Shown: in pieces, positions 7,690-16,065 of the stretch
Position numbering within the stretch: the first letter of the stretch is position 1
Layout: each line of letters starts with the position of its first letter
Assembly: GCF_000275865.1 (NCBI RefSeq)
Contig: NZ_CM001555.1
Coordinates: forward strand, 1,349,621 to 1,388,885
Reading direction: 5' to 3'
Length of the DNA stretch: 39,265 nucleotides
Source of the DNA: Methanofollis liminatans DSM 4140
GTDB lineage: Archaea > Halobacteriota > Methanomicrobia > Methanomicrobiales > Methanofollaceae
Position numbers and translations under genes: made by a program
The notes under the pieces: model-generated
Told to the model about the DNA's origin: nothing
The model's input: the letters and a program-made list of their open reading frames with translations, nothing else
The model's database searches: none

Positions 7690-9645
7690 TCACCACCTGA
7701 CGTTCTTCTGGTAGCGGCTCCTGATACCGATGGCGACGGCGTAGATCGCAACCACCAGGATAAGGAGCACAAGGGCAGTGCCGTACTGGTTTTTCGTCGC
7801 TCCCGGGACGTTTGTCGCCAGGACAAACAGGTGATAGGGGAGTGCCATCACCGGCTCAAAGGCCGACGTCGGGAGGAAACGTTTGGAAAATACCGCAGCG
7901 GTAAAGAGAATCGGCGCCGTCTCGCCTGCGGCCCGGCCGATGGAGAGGATCGTTCCGGTGAGGATGCCCGGCACGGCCGGCGGGAGGACGACCCGGCTGA
8001 TCGTCTGCCATTTTGTCGCCCCGAGGGCGAGGCTCCCCTCCCGGAGCGAGGCCGGGACGCTCTTCAGCGACTCCTCGGTCGTCCTGATGATCGTCGGGAG
8101 GATCATGAGCCCGAGGGTGATCATGCCGGCAAGGAGGGAGACGCCGAAGTTGAGGAAGATCACCAGGAAAGCAAAGCCGAAGAGGCCGAATACGATCGAG
8201 GGCATGCCGTTGAGGAGATCGATCCCGGTCCTGATGATGTCGGTGATCCGGTTGCCTCCCCGCGTGTATTCGGAGAGGTAGATCGCCGCCCCGATCCCGA
8301 TGGGAAGGGCGAAGGCGATCGCCCCGGCGACGAGGTAGAGGGTGCCGACGATGGCCGGGAAGATCCCGCCGGCCCGGCCGAGGTCGCGGGGCGGCTGGGT
8401 GAGGAACTCCCAGGTCAGCGCCGGGAGGCCGTTGACGATGATGTAGAGCAGGATGATCCCGAGGACGCAGAGGACGGCGGCGATCGCCCCCCATATCAGG
8501 CTAAAGGCGATCTTCTGCGAGACCTTCGGGGATATCCGGTCTTTTACAAAGAGGAGGAACGCCAGGGAGGCGAGCAAGGCGATGGCCGTGAGAGGCGCAA
8601 AGAGGTACATGACGATCAGAACAGCCAGGAGGACCAGAACGGCCCTGAACACGAGTTTGAGGCGCTCGCTCTCCGGCGAGAACAGGGTGCGTCCGGAAGC
8701 TTCAGCCCCGTGCTTCGACCTGATGTGTTTGAGGATAGCAACGGCCGAGAGGTTCACGATCAGGGTGATGGCGAGCAGCACGACGGCGACGGCGAAGAGG
8801 GCGCTGTAATGCATGCTTCCGACGGCGACCTCGCCCATCTCGATGCCCAGGGTGCCGGTGAGGGTCCTGACCGGCGAGAGGACGTTGGTGATCGGTTCGG
8901 GAATGACGGCGGCGTTGCCGCAGACCATGATCACGGCCATCGTCTCGCCGATCGCCCGGCCCATGCCCAGGATCACCGCCGCCGTGATCCCTGAGATCGC
9001 CGAGGGGACAAGGACGCGGCTGATCGTCTGCCAGTGGGTGGCGCCGAGGGCGAGCGAACCCTCCTTGAACATCCGGGGGACCATGTTCAGGGCGTCCTCA
9101 GAGACCGAGATGATCGTCGGGAGGGCCATGATCCCGAGCAGGATGGAGCCAGCAAGCCAGCTCTCCCCGGAAGGAACGTCAAAGGTGAGGCGGAGCCAGT
9201 CTGTCAGGATGATCAGGCCGAAAAAGCCGTACACCACTGAAGGGATGCCGGCAAGAAGTTCGATCGCCGGTTTTGCCACGGCCTTTACTTTTGAGGGTGC
9301 AAGCTCTGAAAGATAGACGGCACTCGCAAGCCCGAGCGGGACGGCGATCGCCATCGCCCCCAGGGTGACGAGGATGGTGCCCACGATGAGAGAGAAGACG
9401 CCGTACGACGGTGTTGCCCCGGTCGGGTTCCAGGTGCTCCCGGTGATCAGGTCCAGGACGCCGACGGTCTGGAAGAGCGGGATGGAGTCCCTTACCAGGA
9501 AGAATATGATGAAAAATACGCTGAGGACGGCAAACGACGCGGTCGCGAACCAGAGGCTCCGGATGAACTTCTCCTTCCAGCCATGCATATAATAACCCGA
9601 TGGAAAACGTCCGGACGATACTCTCCGAATATCTTCTAACATCAT
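7690..9645 (-). CDS. pstC-pstA: Phosphate ABC transporter permease, PstC-PstA fusion
   Basis: A single 651-residue frame carries both membrane subunits that are usually separate. Residues 1 to about 310 are PstC-like (first membrane helix at about 30-52; EAA-type loop [22 protein letters not shown]). Residues from about 375 to the end are PstA-like ([33 protein letters not shown]). Between them, at about 325-370, lies an added hydrophobic stretch (two helices by eye) that would let both halves keep the usual cytoplasmic N-terminus. No stop or frameshift separates the halves. The start ATG at 9645 has GGTGA six to ten bases upstream; an adjacent ATG at 9642 is equivalent. The gene lies between pstS and pstB. 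The two EAA loops are consistent with a pseudo-heterodimer working with a PstB dimer. Confidence 0.93.
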   Translation of the reverse strand: MMLEDIRRVSSGRFPSGYYMHGWKEKFIRSLWFATASFAVLSVFFIIFFLVRDSIPLFQTVGVLDLITGSTWNPTGATPSYGVFSLIVGTILVTLGAMAIAVPLGLASAVYLSELAPSKVKAVAKPAIELLAGIPSVVYGFFGLIILTDWLRLTFDVPSGESWLAGSILLGIMALPTIISVSEDALNMVPRMFKEGSLALGATHWQTISRVLVPSAISGITAAVILGMGRAIGETMAVIMVCGNAAVIPEPITNVLSPVRTLTGTLGIEMGEVAVGSMHYSALFAVAVVLLAITLIVNLSAVAILKHIRSKHGAEASGRTLFSPESERLKLVFRAVLVLLAVLIVMYLFAPLTAIALLASLAFLLFVKDRISPKVSQKIAFSLIWGAIAAVLCVLGIILLYIIVNGLPALTWEFLTQPPRDLGRAGGIFPAIVGTLYLVAGAIAFALPIGIGAAIYLSEYTRGGNRITDIIRTGIDLLNGMPSIVFGLFGFAFLVIFLNFGVSLLAGMITLGLMILPTIIRTTEESLKSVPASLREGSLALGATKWQTISRVVLPPAVPGILTGTILSIGRAAGETAPILFTAAVFSKRFLPTSAFEPVMALPYHLFVLATNVPGATKNQYGTALVLLILVVAIYAVAIGIRSRYQKNVRW

Positions 9646-9741
9646 TGTTCACCACAGGAAAGAGGAAAAATGGTCTTCTGAAGGCCGGGTGTGGAGACCG
9701 GCCGGTTCAGATGCTCTCCGGATGCCTCATGATTCGACTCT

Positions 9742-10611
9742 TCAGGCTGAGACAAAGCCTTCCTCTTCGACGATCTTCTGGCCGGCAGGGCTCAGGATGT
9801 AGTCGAGGTAGTCCTTCGAGAGACCGGAGGCCTCGCCCTTTGTGAACATGTTGAGGGTGCGGGCGATCGGGTAGTCGCCGCTGGTGACGGTCTCGATCGA
9901 CGGTTCGACCAGTGTGCCGTCCGCATCGATCTTCAGGGCCTTCACCGTGGCGTCGAGGTAGCCGAGGCCTACGTAGCCGATGGCGCCAGGCGTCTGGGCG
10001 ACGGTCTGTTTCACCGCACCGTTGGAGTTCTTCTCGAGCTGGGTGCTGACATAGTCGGCCTTTTCCATGACCTTCTCAGAGAAGAATTCGCGGGTGCCCG
10101 AGGAACTGTCGCGGCCGATGACGACGATTGTCATGTCTGAACCGCCGAGTTCTTTCCAGTTCTTGGTCTCGCCGGTGTAGATCGCCTTGATCTGCTCGGT
10201 GGTGAGGGAGTTCACGGCGACGGCCGGGTTGACGATGACGGCGATGCCGTCACGGGCGACGACGTACTGGACAAGGTCGGGGTACTTCTCCTTTTCGGCG
10301 GCCTTGAGGTCGCGGGAGGCCATGCCGATGTCGGCGGTTCCCTCACCGACGGCCTGGACGCCGGCGCCGGAGCCACCGCCGCTGACCTGGATGTCGGCAT
10401 AGGCGTTGGCGTCCATGTAGGATTCCGCCGCCTTCTGGGCGATCGGGAGGACCGTCGTCGAACCGGTGACCGAGATGCTCTGCACGGTCGGGGCGGCCGT
10501 GGTGGACGGAGTCGTTTCACCGCCGTTGCCGACACACCCGGTGAAGAGGGTGGCAAGGACGAGGAGCGCCATGACCGGCGCGACAAGGAACCTGAAAGTT
10601 TTACTCTCCAA
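9742..10611 (-). CDS. pstS: Phosphate-binding lipoprotein PstS
   Basis: The protein has 289 residues. It is the extracytoplasmic phosphate receptor for the Pst importer. It starts with a short basic segment and a hydrophobic helix ending in the lipobox LFTGC, a Thr/Pro-rich linker (TTPSTTAAPT), and then the periplasmic-binding fold with SGGGSGAGVQAV, the phosphate-loop GRDSSSGTREFF and GAIGYVGLGY. The start is TTG at 10609-10611, supported by GGTGA seven bases upstream; the nearby ATG at 10624 is out of frame. A gap of 96 bases separates it from the permease gene. The promoter region is shared with the divergent AbrB-PhoU regulator. Confidence 0.95.
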   Translation of the reverse strand: MESKTFRFLVAPVMALLVLATLFTGCVGNGGETTPSTTAAPTVQSISVTGSTTVLPIAQKAAESYMDANAYADIQVSGGGSGAGVQAVGEGTADIGMASRDLKAAEKEKYPDLVQYVVARDGIAVIVNPAVAVNSLTTEQIKAIYTGETKNWKELGGSDMTIVVIGRDSSSGTREFFSEKVMEKADYVSTQLEKNSNGAVKQTVAQTPGAIGYVGLGYLDATVKALKIDADGTLVEPSIETVTSGDYPIARTLNMFTKGEASGLSKDYLDYILSPAGQKIVEEEGFVSA

Positions 10612-10645
10612 TGGATTTCACCATAGTAATCTCGGCAGACGCGGT

Positions 10646-10666
10646 TATAATCTGATTCGAATTATA
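10646..10666. promoter_or_regulatory. Symmetric promoter region between pstS and the PhoU-type regulator
   Basis: TATAAT at 10646-10651 is mirrored by ATTATA at 10661-10666, with the palindrome ATTCGAAT at 10655-10662 between them. Read on the minus strand this gives two possible TATA boxes for pstS. The arrangement could also be an operator for the neighbouring AbrB-type DNA-binding protein; that is inference. Confidence 0.45.
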
Positions 10667-10722
10667 CTATTTGTCTGAATATAATTCATGGAAAGTATAT
10701 GTCGGTATAGAGAGAAAAGCAG

Positions 10723-10730
10723 AATATATA
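10723..10730 (+). promoter_or_regulatory. TATA box of the AbrB-PhoU regulator gene
   Basis: AATATATA lies about 27-30 nt upstream of the ATG at 10757, predicting a nearly leaderless transcript. A short tandem ACACTAT/ACACTAT repeat (about 10742-10755) separates it from the start and may be regulatory. Confidence 0.5.
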
Positions 10731-10756
10731 CCTATATGGAAACACTATACACTATC

Positions 10757-11761
10757 ATGGAAATCCGGAAAGTCCAGATCACCGGCGGGTCATCCTATAT
10801 TGTCTCCCTCCCGAAGGAGTGGATAAAGGCCTCCAGGATCGGGAAAAATGATCCTGTCGGCCTGATCGTTCAGCCTGACGGCACCCTTCTGGTCACGCCG
10901 AAGATCGAACAGGAGGCAGTCCAGAGAAAGAAAGAGTTGCGGGTGAACGCAACCACCGATCAGACCTATATCCTGCGCTGTCTTATCGGGGCGTACATCT
11001 CGGGCTATACGACGATCGTCCTCTCTGCACAGGGGCGCCTGCCGCCGTCCATTCGATTGCGCGTGAGGGAGTTCACGCAGATGGCGATCGGGCAGGAGGT
11101 CGTGGAGGAGACCGAGACCTCGATCACGATCAAGGACCTGCTGAACCCCTCTGAGATGCCGTTCCAGAATACGATCCGGAGAATGGCCGTCATTGTCAAA
11201 GCGATGCAGCAGGACGGGGTCGAGGCGCTGAGGAGCGGGAATGTCGCACTTGCCGGGGATGTCGTTGCGCGCGACAACGACGTCGACCGCCTCCAGTGGC
11301 TCATCGCCAGGCAGTGCAACCTCCTGCTGACCGATGCAAACCTCGCCAGAAAGATGGGGATCAGCCCCCAGATGGCGATGAACTATTTCCTGATCTCGCG
11401 GATCATCGAGCGTATCGGGGACCACGGGACGCGGATCGCAAAGAACGCGATCGAGTTCCACCAGGAGGGTTCAAAGGGCGAGGTGGTCGAGATGATCGGC
11501 ACGGCAAGTGCGACCGCCTCAAAGATCTTCGACCGGGCGATGGAGTCGATGTTCGGTCAGGACCTGGAAGGGGCCAATGCCACGATCGAATGCGTCGAGG
11601 ATCTCGAGGTGCAGGCGAGGGCGATCAACAGGGAAGCGCTGAAATTCGATGCGGCGATGGCGACGGCGATTGTGTCCATTTCAGACAGTATCCGGAGAAT
11701 CGGAGAATATTCAGGGGATATCTGCGAGAACATCATCAATAATCTGGTCAACGAGGTATGA
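10757..11761 (+). CDS. AbrB-domain/PhoU-domain phosphate uptake regulator
   Basis: The protein has 334 residues. The N-terminus (about 1-45) is an AbrB/SpoVT-type swapped-hairpin DNA-binding domain: EIRKVQITGGSSYIVSLPKEWIK. The remainder consists of two PhoU-like helical repeats, including SRIIERIGDHGTRIA and SIRRIGEYSGDI, both close to the ER-x-GDH motif. This architecture is common in archaea next to pst genes and is thought to regulate phosphate uptake genes. The ATG at 10757 is preferred over upstream in-frame starts (10688, 10736) because the AbrB domain begins there and the TATA box sits about 27 nt before it. The gene is divergent from pstS, consistent with control of the shared intergenic region. 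Confidence 0.88.
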   Translation: MEIRKVQITGGSSYIVSLPKEWIKASRIGKNDPVGLIVQPDGTLLVTPKIEQEAVQRKKELRVNATTDQTYILRCLIGAYISGYTTIVLSAQGRLPPSIRLRVREFTQMAIGQEVVEETETSITIKDLLNPSEMPFQNTIRRMAVIVKAMQQDGVEALRSGNVALAGDVVARDNDVDRLQWLIARQCNLLLTDANLARKMGISPQMAMNYFLISRIIERIGDHGTRIAKNAIEFHQEGSKGEVVEMIGTASATASKIFDRAMESMFGQDLEGANATIECVEDLEVQARAINREALKFDAAMATAIVSISDSIRRIGEYSGDICENIINNLVNEV

Positions 11762-11807
11762 ATCCCACGGGATAAGGTAAAATATCAGATACTCCGTATC
11801 TTCCCCG

Positions 11808-12209
11808 ATGAATATGACTGAAAATGACAGCGTGGTGGAGGTCTCTGACACCACATGGGAGCGTGCGATAGAACGGGGGACGCTCCCCGCGGTGGTGATG
11901 TTTTACAGCGAAACGTGCCCGTTTTGCAAGCAGATAGAGCCGTTTTTCAGGCAGTTCGCCAGGGAGTTCGGGGAGAAACTCCTCTTCGCCAGGCTGAATG
12001 TCTCTGAAAACCCCTGGACCCTCGAACGCTATGCGGTGCGCCAGACGCCCACCTTTAAGTTCTTCTGCACGGGAAAACCGGTCCAGGAAATCATCGGAGC
12101 GGCATTTCCTGCACTTCTCAAGAGAAATATCGAGGAGTTTCTCAAGCACGGGGAAGGGTGCGCCCGGAGCAGCACCGAGATCGATTACGAGATCACCGGG
12201 TATGGATAG
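11808..12209 (+). CDS. Thioredoxin-family protein
   Basis: The protein has 133 residues. It has a thioredoxin fold with the redox motif C-P-F-C at Cys37/Cys40 (YSETCPFCKQIEPFF) and the cis-proline segment RQTPTFKFF. There is no signal peptide, so it is probably cytosolic. It may reduce disulfides; the CPFC active site is unlike the canonical CGPC and does not reveal the partner. The ATG at 11808 is preceded by a TATA-like AAAATATC at 11779-11786, implying a leaderless transcript; a second in-frame ATG lies at 11814. It stands alone between the phosphate regulator and a long gene-free stretch. Confidence 0.88.
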   Translation: MNMTENDSVVEVSDTTWERAIERGTLPAVVMFYSETCPFCKQIEPFFRQFAREFGEKLLFARLNVSENPWTLERYAVRQTPTFKFFCTGKPVQEIIGAAFPALLKRNIEEFLKHGEGCARSSTEIDYEITGYG

Positions 12210-12378
12210 ACGAAAGACCGATGGATGACCCGACCTCTCCGAGGCGAGGGGAAGAACAACAATTGAATAGATTGAATAAAAAATGGGGATTAAATATCGA
12301 TTCATTCTATTGGCCCTGTGGTAAAAATAGATAATATTAAATATCATTATATTTAACTATTATATAGGAGGATACAAC

Positions 12379-12429
12379 CGTCTCAGGCGACACGTCCCCC
12401 CCGTAAACATGTGTCTTTTTTCTGAGACG
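12379..12429 (+). ncRNA. Candidate small structured RNA or attenuator hairpin
   Basis: CGTCTCAG (12379-12386) is perfectly complementary to CTGAGACG (12422-12429). Inside it GACAC (12389-12393) pairs with GTGTC (12411-12415), giving a two-part stem with a C-rich loop and a T-run on the 3' side (12416-12421). A TATA-like TTATATA at 12360-12366 lies upstream, so a transcript would begin close to the hairpin. Strand and existence of the RNA are inferred; a transcription terminator or a protein-binding site are alternatives. Confidence 0.35.
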
Positions 12430-12671
12430 ATCTGTCCCTCCCTTTTGTGATATTCCTGATCTGATACGTCACGCGATCACGTCTGCTCCATAACGATCGA
12501 TCTTCTTCACGAATAGACCGCTTCTCCGCCAGCACTTCAGGCACCGCTCTCCACCGGTCAGGAGGAGAGAGATCCTCACTCGCTATCCTCGTGAACTTCT
12601 TTTATCTTTCCCATTCGCTTGCATCCATAAGCCCAAAGAAGAAGTACAGGCACCGCCTCCGAGAGATATCA

Positions 12672-12679
12672 TTATATAG
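12672..12679 (+). promoter_or_regulatory. TATA box of the rmlA-rmlB operon
   Basis: TTATATAG about 33-40 nt upstream of the rmlA ATG predicts a short leader that retains the ribosome site GGGGGA (12703-12708). Confidence 0.6.
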
Positions 12680-12711
12680 TAGTTCATGCTGTATTGGTTC
12701 TCGGGGGACAC

Positions 12712-13788
12712 ATGAAAGGCCTTATTCTCTCCGGCGGCCATGGCGTCAGACTGAGACCGCTGACCTATTCACAGCAGAAACAACTGATTCCCATCGCCAA
12801 CAAACCGATCCTCTTCTACTGCATCCAGGATCTCATCGACGCCGGCATCCACTCGATCGGCATCGTTGTGGGACCGAACAAGGAGCAGGTGATCAGCGAG
12901 GTAACGGCGCAGGACTGGGACGCCGAATTCGAGTTTATCACCCAGGACAGACCGGGAGGTCTGGCCCATGCGGTAAAAATATCGCAGCAGTTCCTCGGGG
13001 ACGACCGGTTCGTCATGTACCTCGGGGACAACATACTTCTCGGCGGGATTAAAGGTTTCGTGGATGATTTCAGGAGGTCTGATGCGAAAGCCAGCCTGCT
13101 CCTGACAAAAGTCGATCACCCGGAGCAATACGGGGTCGCCCTCGTCAACGAGCAGGGGAAGGTGATCCTCCAGCTCCTCGAAAAGCCGAAAAACCCTCCG
13201 TCAAACCTCTGTATTGTCGGCATCTACTGCCTGACGCCCGAGATCTTCGAGGCGATCGAGAGCATCAAACCCTCGTGGCGGGGAGAACTGGAGATCACCG
13301 ACGCTCTCCACTGGCTGATCCTTCAGGGCCGGTCGGTGACGTATGACCTCGTCAGCGGGTGGTGGAAAGACACCGGGAAACCTGAAGACCTCATCGATGC
13401 GAACCGCCTTGTCCTCGACGCCCTGCCCGGCATGAACGGGAACGGGGCATGCCTGGAGAACGTCAAGAACAGCACGGTGTCCGGAAGATGCAGGATCGGC
13501 AAAAACACGGTGATCAAGGACGGTTCGGTCATCAGGGGCCCGGTGATCATCGGCGACGACTGTATCATATCGAACACCTATCTCGGGCCGTACACCAGCA
13601 TCGGGAACAGTTCGGTCCTCTCCAATACCGAGATCGAGGATTCCATCATCATGGAGGGGGCGGCGATCTCCAATACAGAACGGATCGTCGAGAGCCTCAT
13701 CGGGAAGAACGTCACCATCGAGAGAGACGGCCGCCTTCCTGCAGGGAGTAAGTTTGTGATCGGAGATAACTCGAACGTGACCATTTGA
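12712..13788 (+). CDS. rmlA: Glucose-1-phosphate thymidylyltransferase (long form)
   Basis: The protein has 358 residues. It makes dTDP-glucose from glucose-1-phosphate and dTTP. The nucleotidyltransferase domain (about 1-235) shows GGHGVRLRPLT near the N-terminus, QKQLIPIANKPI, YLGDN and GWWKDTGKPEDL. The C-terminal third is a left-handed beta-helix of hexapeptide repeats (VIKDGSVIRGPVIIGDDC and following). This long form, with a beta-helix, is common in archaea. An in-frame TTG at 12694 is less likely than the ATG at 12712, which has GGGGGA at 12703-12708. The gene is followed 16 bases later by rmlB, making the first two steps of dTDP-deoxysugar synthesis. Confidence 0.92.
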   Translation: MKGLILSGGHGVRLRPLTYSQQKQLIPIANKPILFYCIQDLIDAGIHSIGIVVGPNKEQVISEVTAQDWDAEFEFITQDRPGGLAHAVKISQQFLGDDRFVMYLGDNILLGGIKGFVDDFRRSDAKASLLLTKVDHPEQYGVALVNEQGKVILQLLEKPKNPPSNLCIVGIYCLTPEIFEAIESIKPSWRGELEITDALHWLILQGRSVTYDLVSGWWKDTGKPEDLIDANRLVLDALPGMNGNGACLENVKNSTVSGRCRIGKNTVIKDGSVIRGPVIIGDDCIISNTYLGPYTSIGNSSVLSNTEIEDSIIMEGAAISNTERIVESLIGKNVTIERDGRLPAGSKFVIGDNSNVTI

Positions 13789-13804
13789 ACCGGAGGGACA
13801 ATCC

Positions 13805-14761
13805 ATGAAAATCGTTATTACCGGCGGCGCCGGATTTATCGGCTGTAATTTTGTCAGGCACATGCTGGACCGCCACCCTGAGAGCGAGATCGTCGTGCTG
13901 GACAAACTCACCTACGCGGGGAGAATGGAGAACCTGGAGGACGTGATGGACCGGATCACCTTCATCCAGGGGGATATCTGCTCGAAGGACGACGTGAACC
14001 GGATCGGCGACTGCGATCTCCTCTTCAACTTCGCCGCCGAGACGCACGTGGACCGGTCGATCAACGACGCCGGTGTCTTCGTCCGCACCGACGTGATCGG
14101 CACGCACACGCTTCTGGAGCATGCCCGGACCCACGAGGTCGGGCGTTTTGTCCAGATCAGCACCGACGAGGTCTACGGGAGCGTGGCATCGGGATATTCA
14201 AAGGAGGGCGATCGCATGCAGCCGTCTTCTCCGTATTCGGCGAGCAAAGCCGGGGCCGAGATGCTTGTTGCGGCATATGCCACGACATACGGCCTTGACA
14301 CCGTGATCACGCGGAGTTCCAACAATTTCGGCCCGTACCAGTTCCCTGAAAAACTGATCCCGGTGATGATCCTGCGGGCGCTCCAGGACCGGAGCCTGCC
14401 CATCTACGGCAACGGGATGAACGTGCGCGACTGGATCTACGTGACCGACAACTGCGAGGGGGTCGCCGTCGCCGGCGAGGAGGGGAGATCGGGCGAGGCA
14501 TATAATATCGGCGGGGGAAACGAGCGGACCAACCTGGAGATCGTCCGCACGATCCTCTCGATCCTCAAAAAACCCGAGTCCCTCATCGAGTACGTGGCCG
14601 ACCGGCCCGGCCACGATATGCGATATGCCCTCGACTGCTCGAAGATGCAGGAGCTGGGGTGGCAGCCGAGGCACCGGTTCATGGACGCCATCGAGTTGAC
14701 CTGCGCCTGGTATGCGCAGAACCGCACCTGGTATGCGCCGCTCCTTGCAACGGCCATCTGA
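13805..14761 (+). CDS. rmlB: dTDP-glucose 4,6-dehydratase
   Basis: The protein has 318 residues. It converts dTDP-glucose to dTDP-4-keto-6-deoxyglucose. It is an extended short-chain dehydrogenase with NAD-binding GGAGFIG at residues 7-13. Catalytic motifs are STDEVYG (the Thr-Asp-Glu triad) and YSASKAG (Tyr and Lys), followed by NNFGPYQFPEKLIP, which is typical of RmlB. The ribosome site GGAGGG lies nine bases before the ATG. No rmlC or rmlD follows within the window, so either later sugar steps are encoded elsewhere or the intermediate feeds another deoxysugar. The 3' end is followed by a T-run. Confidence 0.95.
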   Translation: MKIVITGGAGFIGCNFVRHMLDRHPESEIVVLDKLTYAGRMENLEDVMDRITFIQGDICSKDDVNRIGDCDLLFNFAAETHVDRSINDAGVFVRTDVIGTHTLLEHARTHEVGRFVQISTDEVYGSVASGYSKEGDRMQPSSPYSASKAGAEMLVAAYATTYGLDTVITRSSNNFGPYQFPEKLIPVMILRALQDRSLPIYGNGMNVRDWIYVTDNCEGVAVAGEEGRSGEAYNIGGGNERTNLEIVRTILSILKKPESLIEYVADRPGHDMRYALDCSKMQELGWQPRHRFMDAIELTCAWYAQNRTWYAPLLATAI

Positions 14762-14763
14762 CC

Positions 14764-14770
14764 TTTTTTT
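14764..14770 (+). terminator. T-run terminator after rmlB
   Basis: Seven T residues begin three bases after the rmlB stop, a likely archaeal termination signal for the rmlAB operon. Confidence 0.5.
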
Positions 14771-14865
14771 CAGGAGGAGTGCGACGGCTGCAGATCCCGC
14801 CCTTCCTCCGCGTCGCCTGTCCTGATGAGATACAAATACGTCCTCCCGCATCCAAGATCCATGGA

Positions 14866-15615
14866 ATGGTTGTGCAGCAGACCGACAGGATCGCCTCGAT
14901 GATCGCCGCCCATGCCTCTGAACTCGATGCGCTCGGTGCGTACCCGGAGGAAGAACTTGTCGAGGTCATCAGGGAGGTCGGTTTCTCCTGCACCTGCTGC
15001 GGCAGGTGCTGCACCCGCGCCTTCAACGATCACGTCTTCCTCCTCGAATCTGATGCGGAGACGGTGCTGGAGGTGGACCCCGCGGCACTGATGCCGGCCC
15101 CGTACTTCGAGTTCTGCGACCAGGACGGCCGGTTTTACGTCCCGGGCTATGCGCTCAGGACACAGGAGGACGGGAGATGCGTTTTTCTCTCGGCGGAGAA
15201 CCGCTGCACGATCTACGACCGGCGGATGAGCATCTGCAGGGTGTACCCGTATATGCTCCACCGGGAGGCGGACGAGGATGGAAATGTCGACTGGAGGCAG
15301 ATCAGCGGCTTGAACCTCCACGGCGAATACGGGGCTGAGATCGACGAGGACGAGGCGAGAGGGATCGCGCGCGCGGTGATCGCGTACGAAAAGGCGTTTC
15401 TCAACCAGGAGATCGCATTCCTGGAAACCCTCAGGGCGTATTTCTCGGCGAACAACCTCAGGCATGTGCAGAAGGTCTACGACCGGCAGATGGCGCGCTT
15501 TAACAACGGGGAGGAGGTCGAGGTGAGGGTCTTTTTCAGGGGAGAGTTCTCCCGGACGACCGCACGGTGCACGGATTACGGCATCGTGCCGGTGGCCCGC
15601 GGGAAACGGCGGTGA
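14866..15615 (+). CDS. YkgJ-type cysteine-cluster protein (CxxCxxCC family)
   Basis: The protein has 249 residues. It carries the N-terminal cysteine cluster F-S-C-T-C-C-G-R-C-C, then C-V-F-L, C-T-I-Y and C-R-V-Y-P, the eight-cysteine pattern of the YkgJ/UPF0153 family, which is thought to bind Zn or an Fe-S cluster. The C-terminal half is helical and charged with no further known motif. The physiological role is unknown. The ATG at 14866 has no ribosome site; ATACAAATAC at about 14829-14838 may be its TATA box, which would give a leaderless transcript. An out-of-frame ATG lies five bases earlier. Confidence 0.82.
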   Translation: MVVQQTDRIASMIAAHASELDALGAYPEEELVEVIREVGFSCTCCGRCCTRAFNDHVFLLESDAETVLEVDPAALMPAPYFEFCDQDGRFYVPGYALRTQEDGRCVFLSAENRCTIYDRRMSICRVYPYMLHREADEDGNVDWRQISGLNLHGEYGAEIDEDEARGIARAVIAYEKAFLNQEIAFLETLRAYFSANNLRHVQKVYDRQMARFNNGEEVEVRVFFRGEFSRTTARCTDYGIVPVARGKRR

Positions 15616-15703
15616 GGGGGCGGTCATCCCTGTCACGGGGCGATGGGAGGCAGGACCATCGCCATGTTTTTTATCAGAAACGACAAACAGGGTAGTGCAT
15701 CGT

Positions 15704-15775
15704 GCCCCAGTGGCTTAGTGGTATAGCGGCTGACTTGTAATCAGCAGGTCGCGAGTTCAACTCTCGCCTGGGGCT
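15704..15775 (+). tRNA. tRNA-Thr (anticodon TGT)
   Basis: A complete cloverleaf is visible. The acceptor stem pairs GCCCCAG (15704-15710) with CTGGGGC (15768-15774), with discriminator T15775. The D arm contains TTAGTGGTATAGC. The anticodon stem GCTGA/TCAGC (15729-15733 and 15741-15745) encloses loop CTTGTAA with anticodon TGT at 15736-15738. The T arm GCGAG/CTCGC has loop TTCAACT. CCA is not encoded. A TTTTTATC-like promoter element lies about 30 nt upstream. Confidence 0.96.
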
Positions 15776-15866
15776 TACAGACCTGCAGTTCAAATCCTTT
15801 TTCGCTCCTTCACCCTTCTATCCTGCACACCCCGATCATCCCCACACCCCGTTGTCCCTCATCGGT

Positions 15867-15915
15867 GTCGCACAAGATCGTTTGTGAGACATATTGTGCA
15901 TGTTATGTCGCACAA
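15867..15915 (+). promoter_or_regulatory. Operator-like cluster of GTCGCACAA half-sites
   Basis: GTCGCACAA occurs at 15867-15875 and again at 15907-15915, exactly 40 bp apart. Between them TTTGTGAGAC (15881-15890) is an inverted partner of the first, giving a 24-bp imperfect palindrome centred at about 15878, and TTGTGC (15894-15899) pairs with GCACAA (15910-15915). The cluster ends 18 bp before a TATA box, the position of an activator or repressor site. Confidence 0.5.
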
Positions 15916-15933
15916 ACGGGGTCACAGGATAAG

Positions 15934-15940
15934 GATATAT
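15934..15940 (+). promoter_or_regulatory. TATA box downstream of the half-site cluster
   Basis: GATATAT preceded by a purine-rich AAG (possible BRE) predicts transcription starting near 15960. No protein start with a ribosome site follows closely, so the product may be a small RNA or a long leader. Confidence 0.4.
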
Positions 15941-15980
15941 TTCAACCCTCCTCCCGCTCTCTTCTGTGCAGGTGCCGAAA

Positions 15981-16065
15981 TGCGTATCGGATCGGCATTC
16001 TGATACGCACAAACAGATTCATCGGGACCAGAATACTCGCAATCTCCCTGCTCCAGCGATCCCGA
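15981..16065 (+). ncRNA. Candidate structured RNA with two stem-loops
   Basis: TGCGTATC (15981-15988) pairs perfectly with GATACGCA (16002-16009) around a 13-nt loop, and TCGGGA (16022-16027) pairs with TCCCGA (16060-16065). Both lie just downstream of the TATA box at 15934-15940. Existence of a stable RNA is inferred from this layout alone; a leader of the gene at 16147 is the main alternative. Confidence 0.3.

Larger units (their letters stand above)
12210..12711. other. Gene-free 500-bp stretch with AT-rich promoter-like DNA and a hairpin
   Basis: No credible gene was seen on either strand. From about 12260 to 12366 the DNA is AT-rich (GAATAAAAAATGG, AAATATCATTATATTTAAC), unlike the GC-rich surroundings. 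It is followed by a TATA-like sequence at 12359-12366 and an inverted repeat at 12379-12429 (see separate entries). The last 50 bases hold the rmlA promoter. Confidence 0.6.

Noticed and set aside
8000-9300. Long charged plus-strand frames antisense to the PstC-PstA gene
   Set aside because: They are complements of membrane-protein codons; Arg/Asp-rich composition and no homology.
15704-15775. tRNA-Thr as an integration site of a mobile element
   Set aside because: No duplicated tRNA 3' end, integrase or prophage-like gene was seen in the window.
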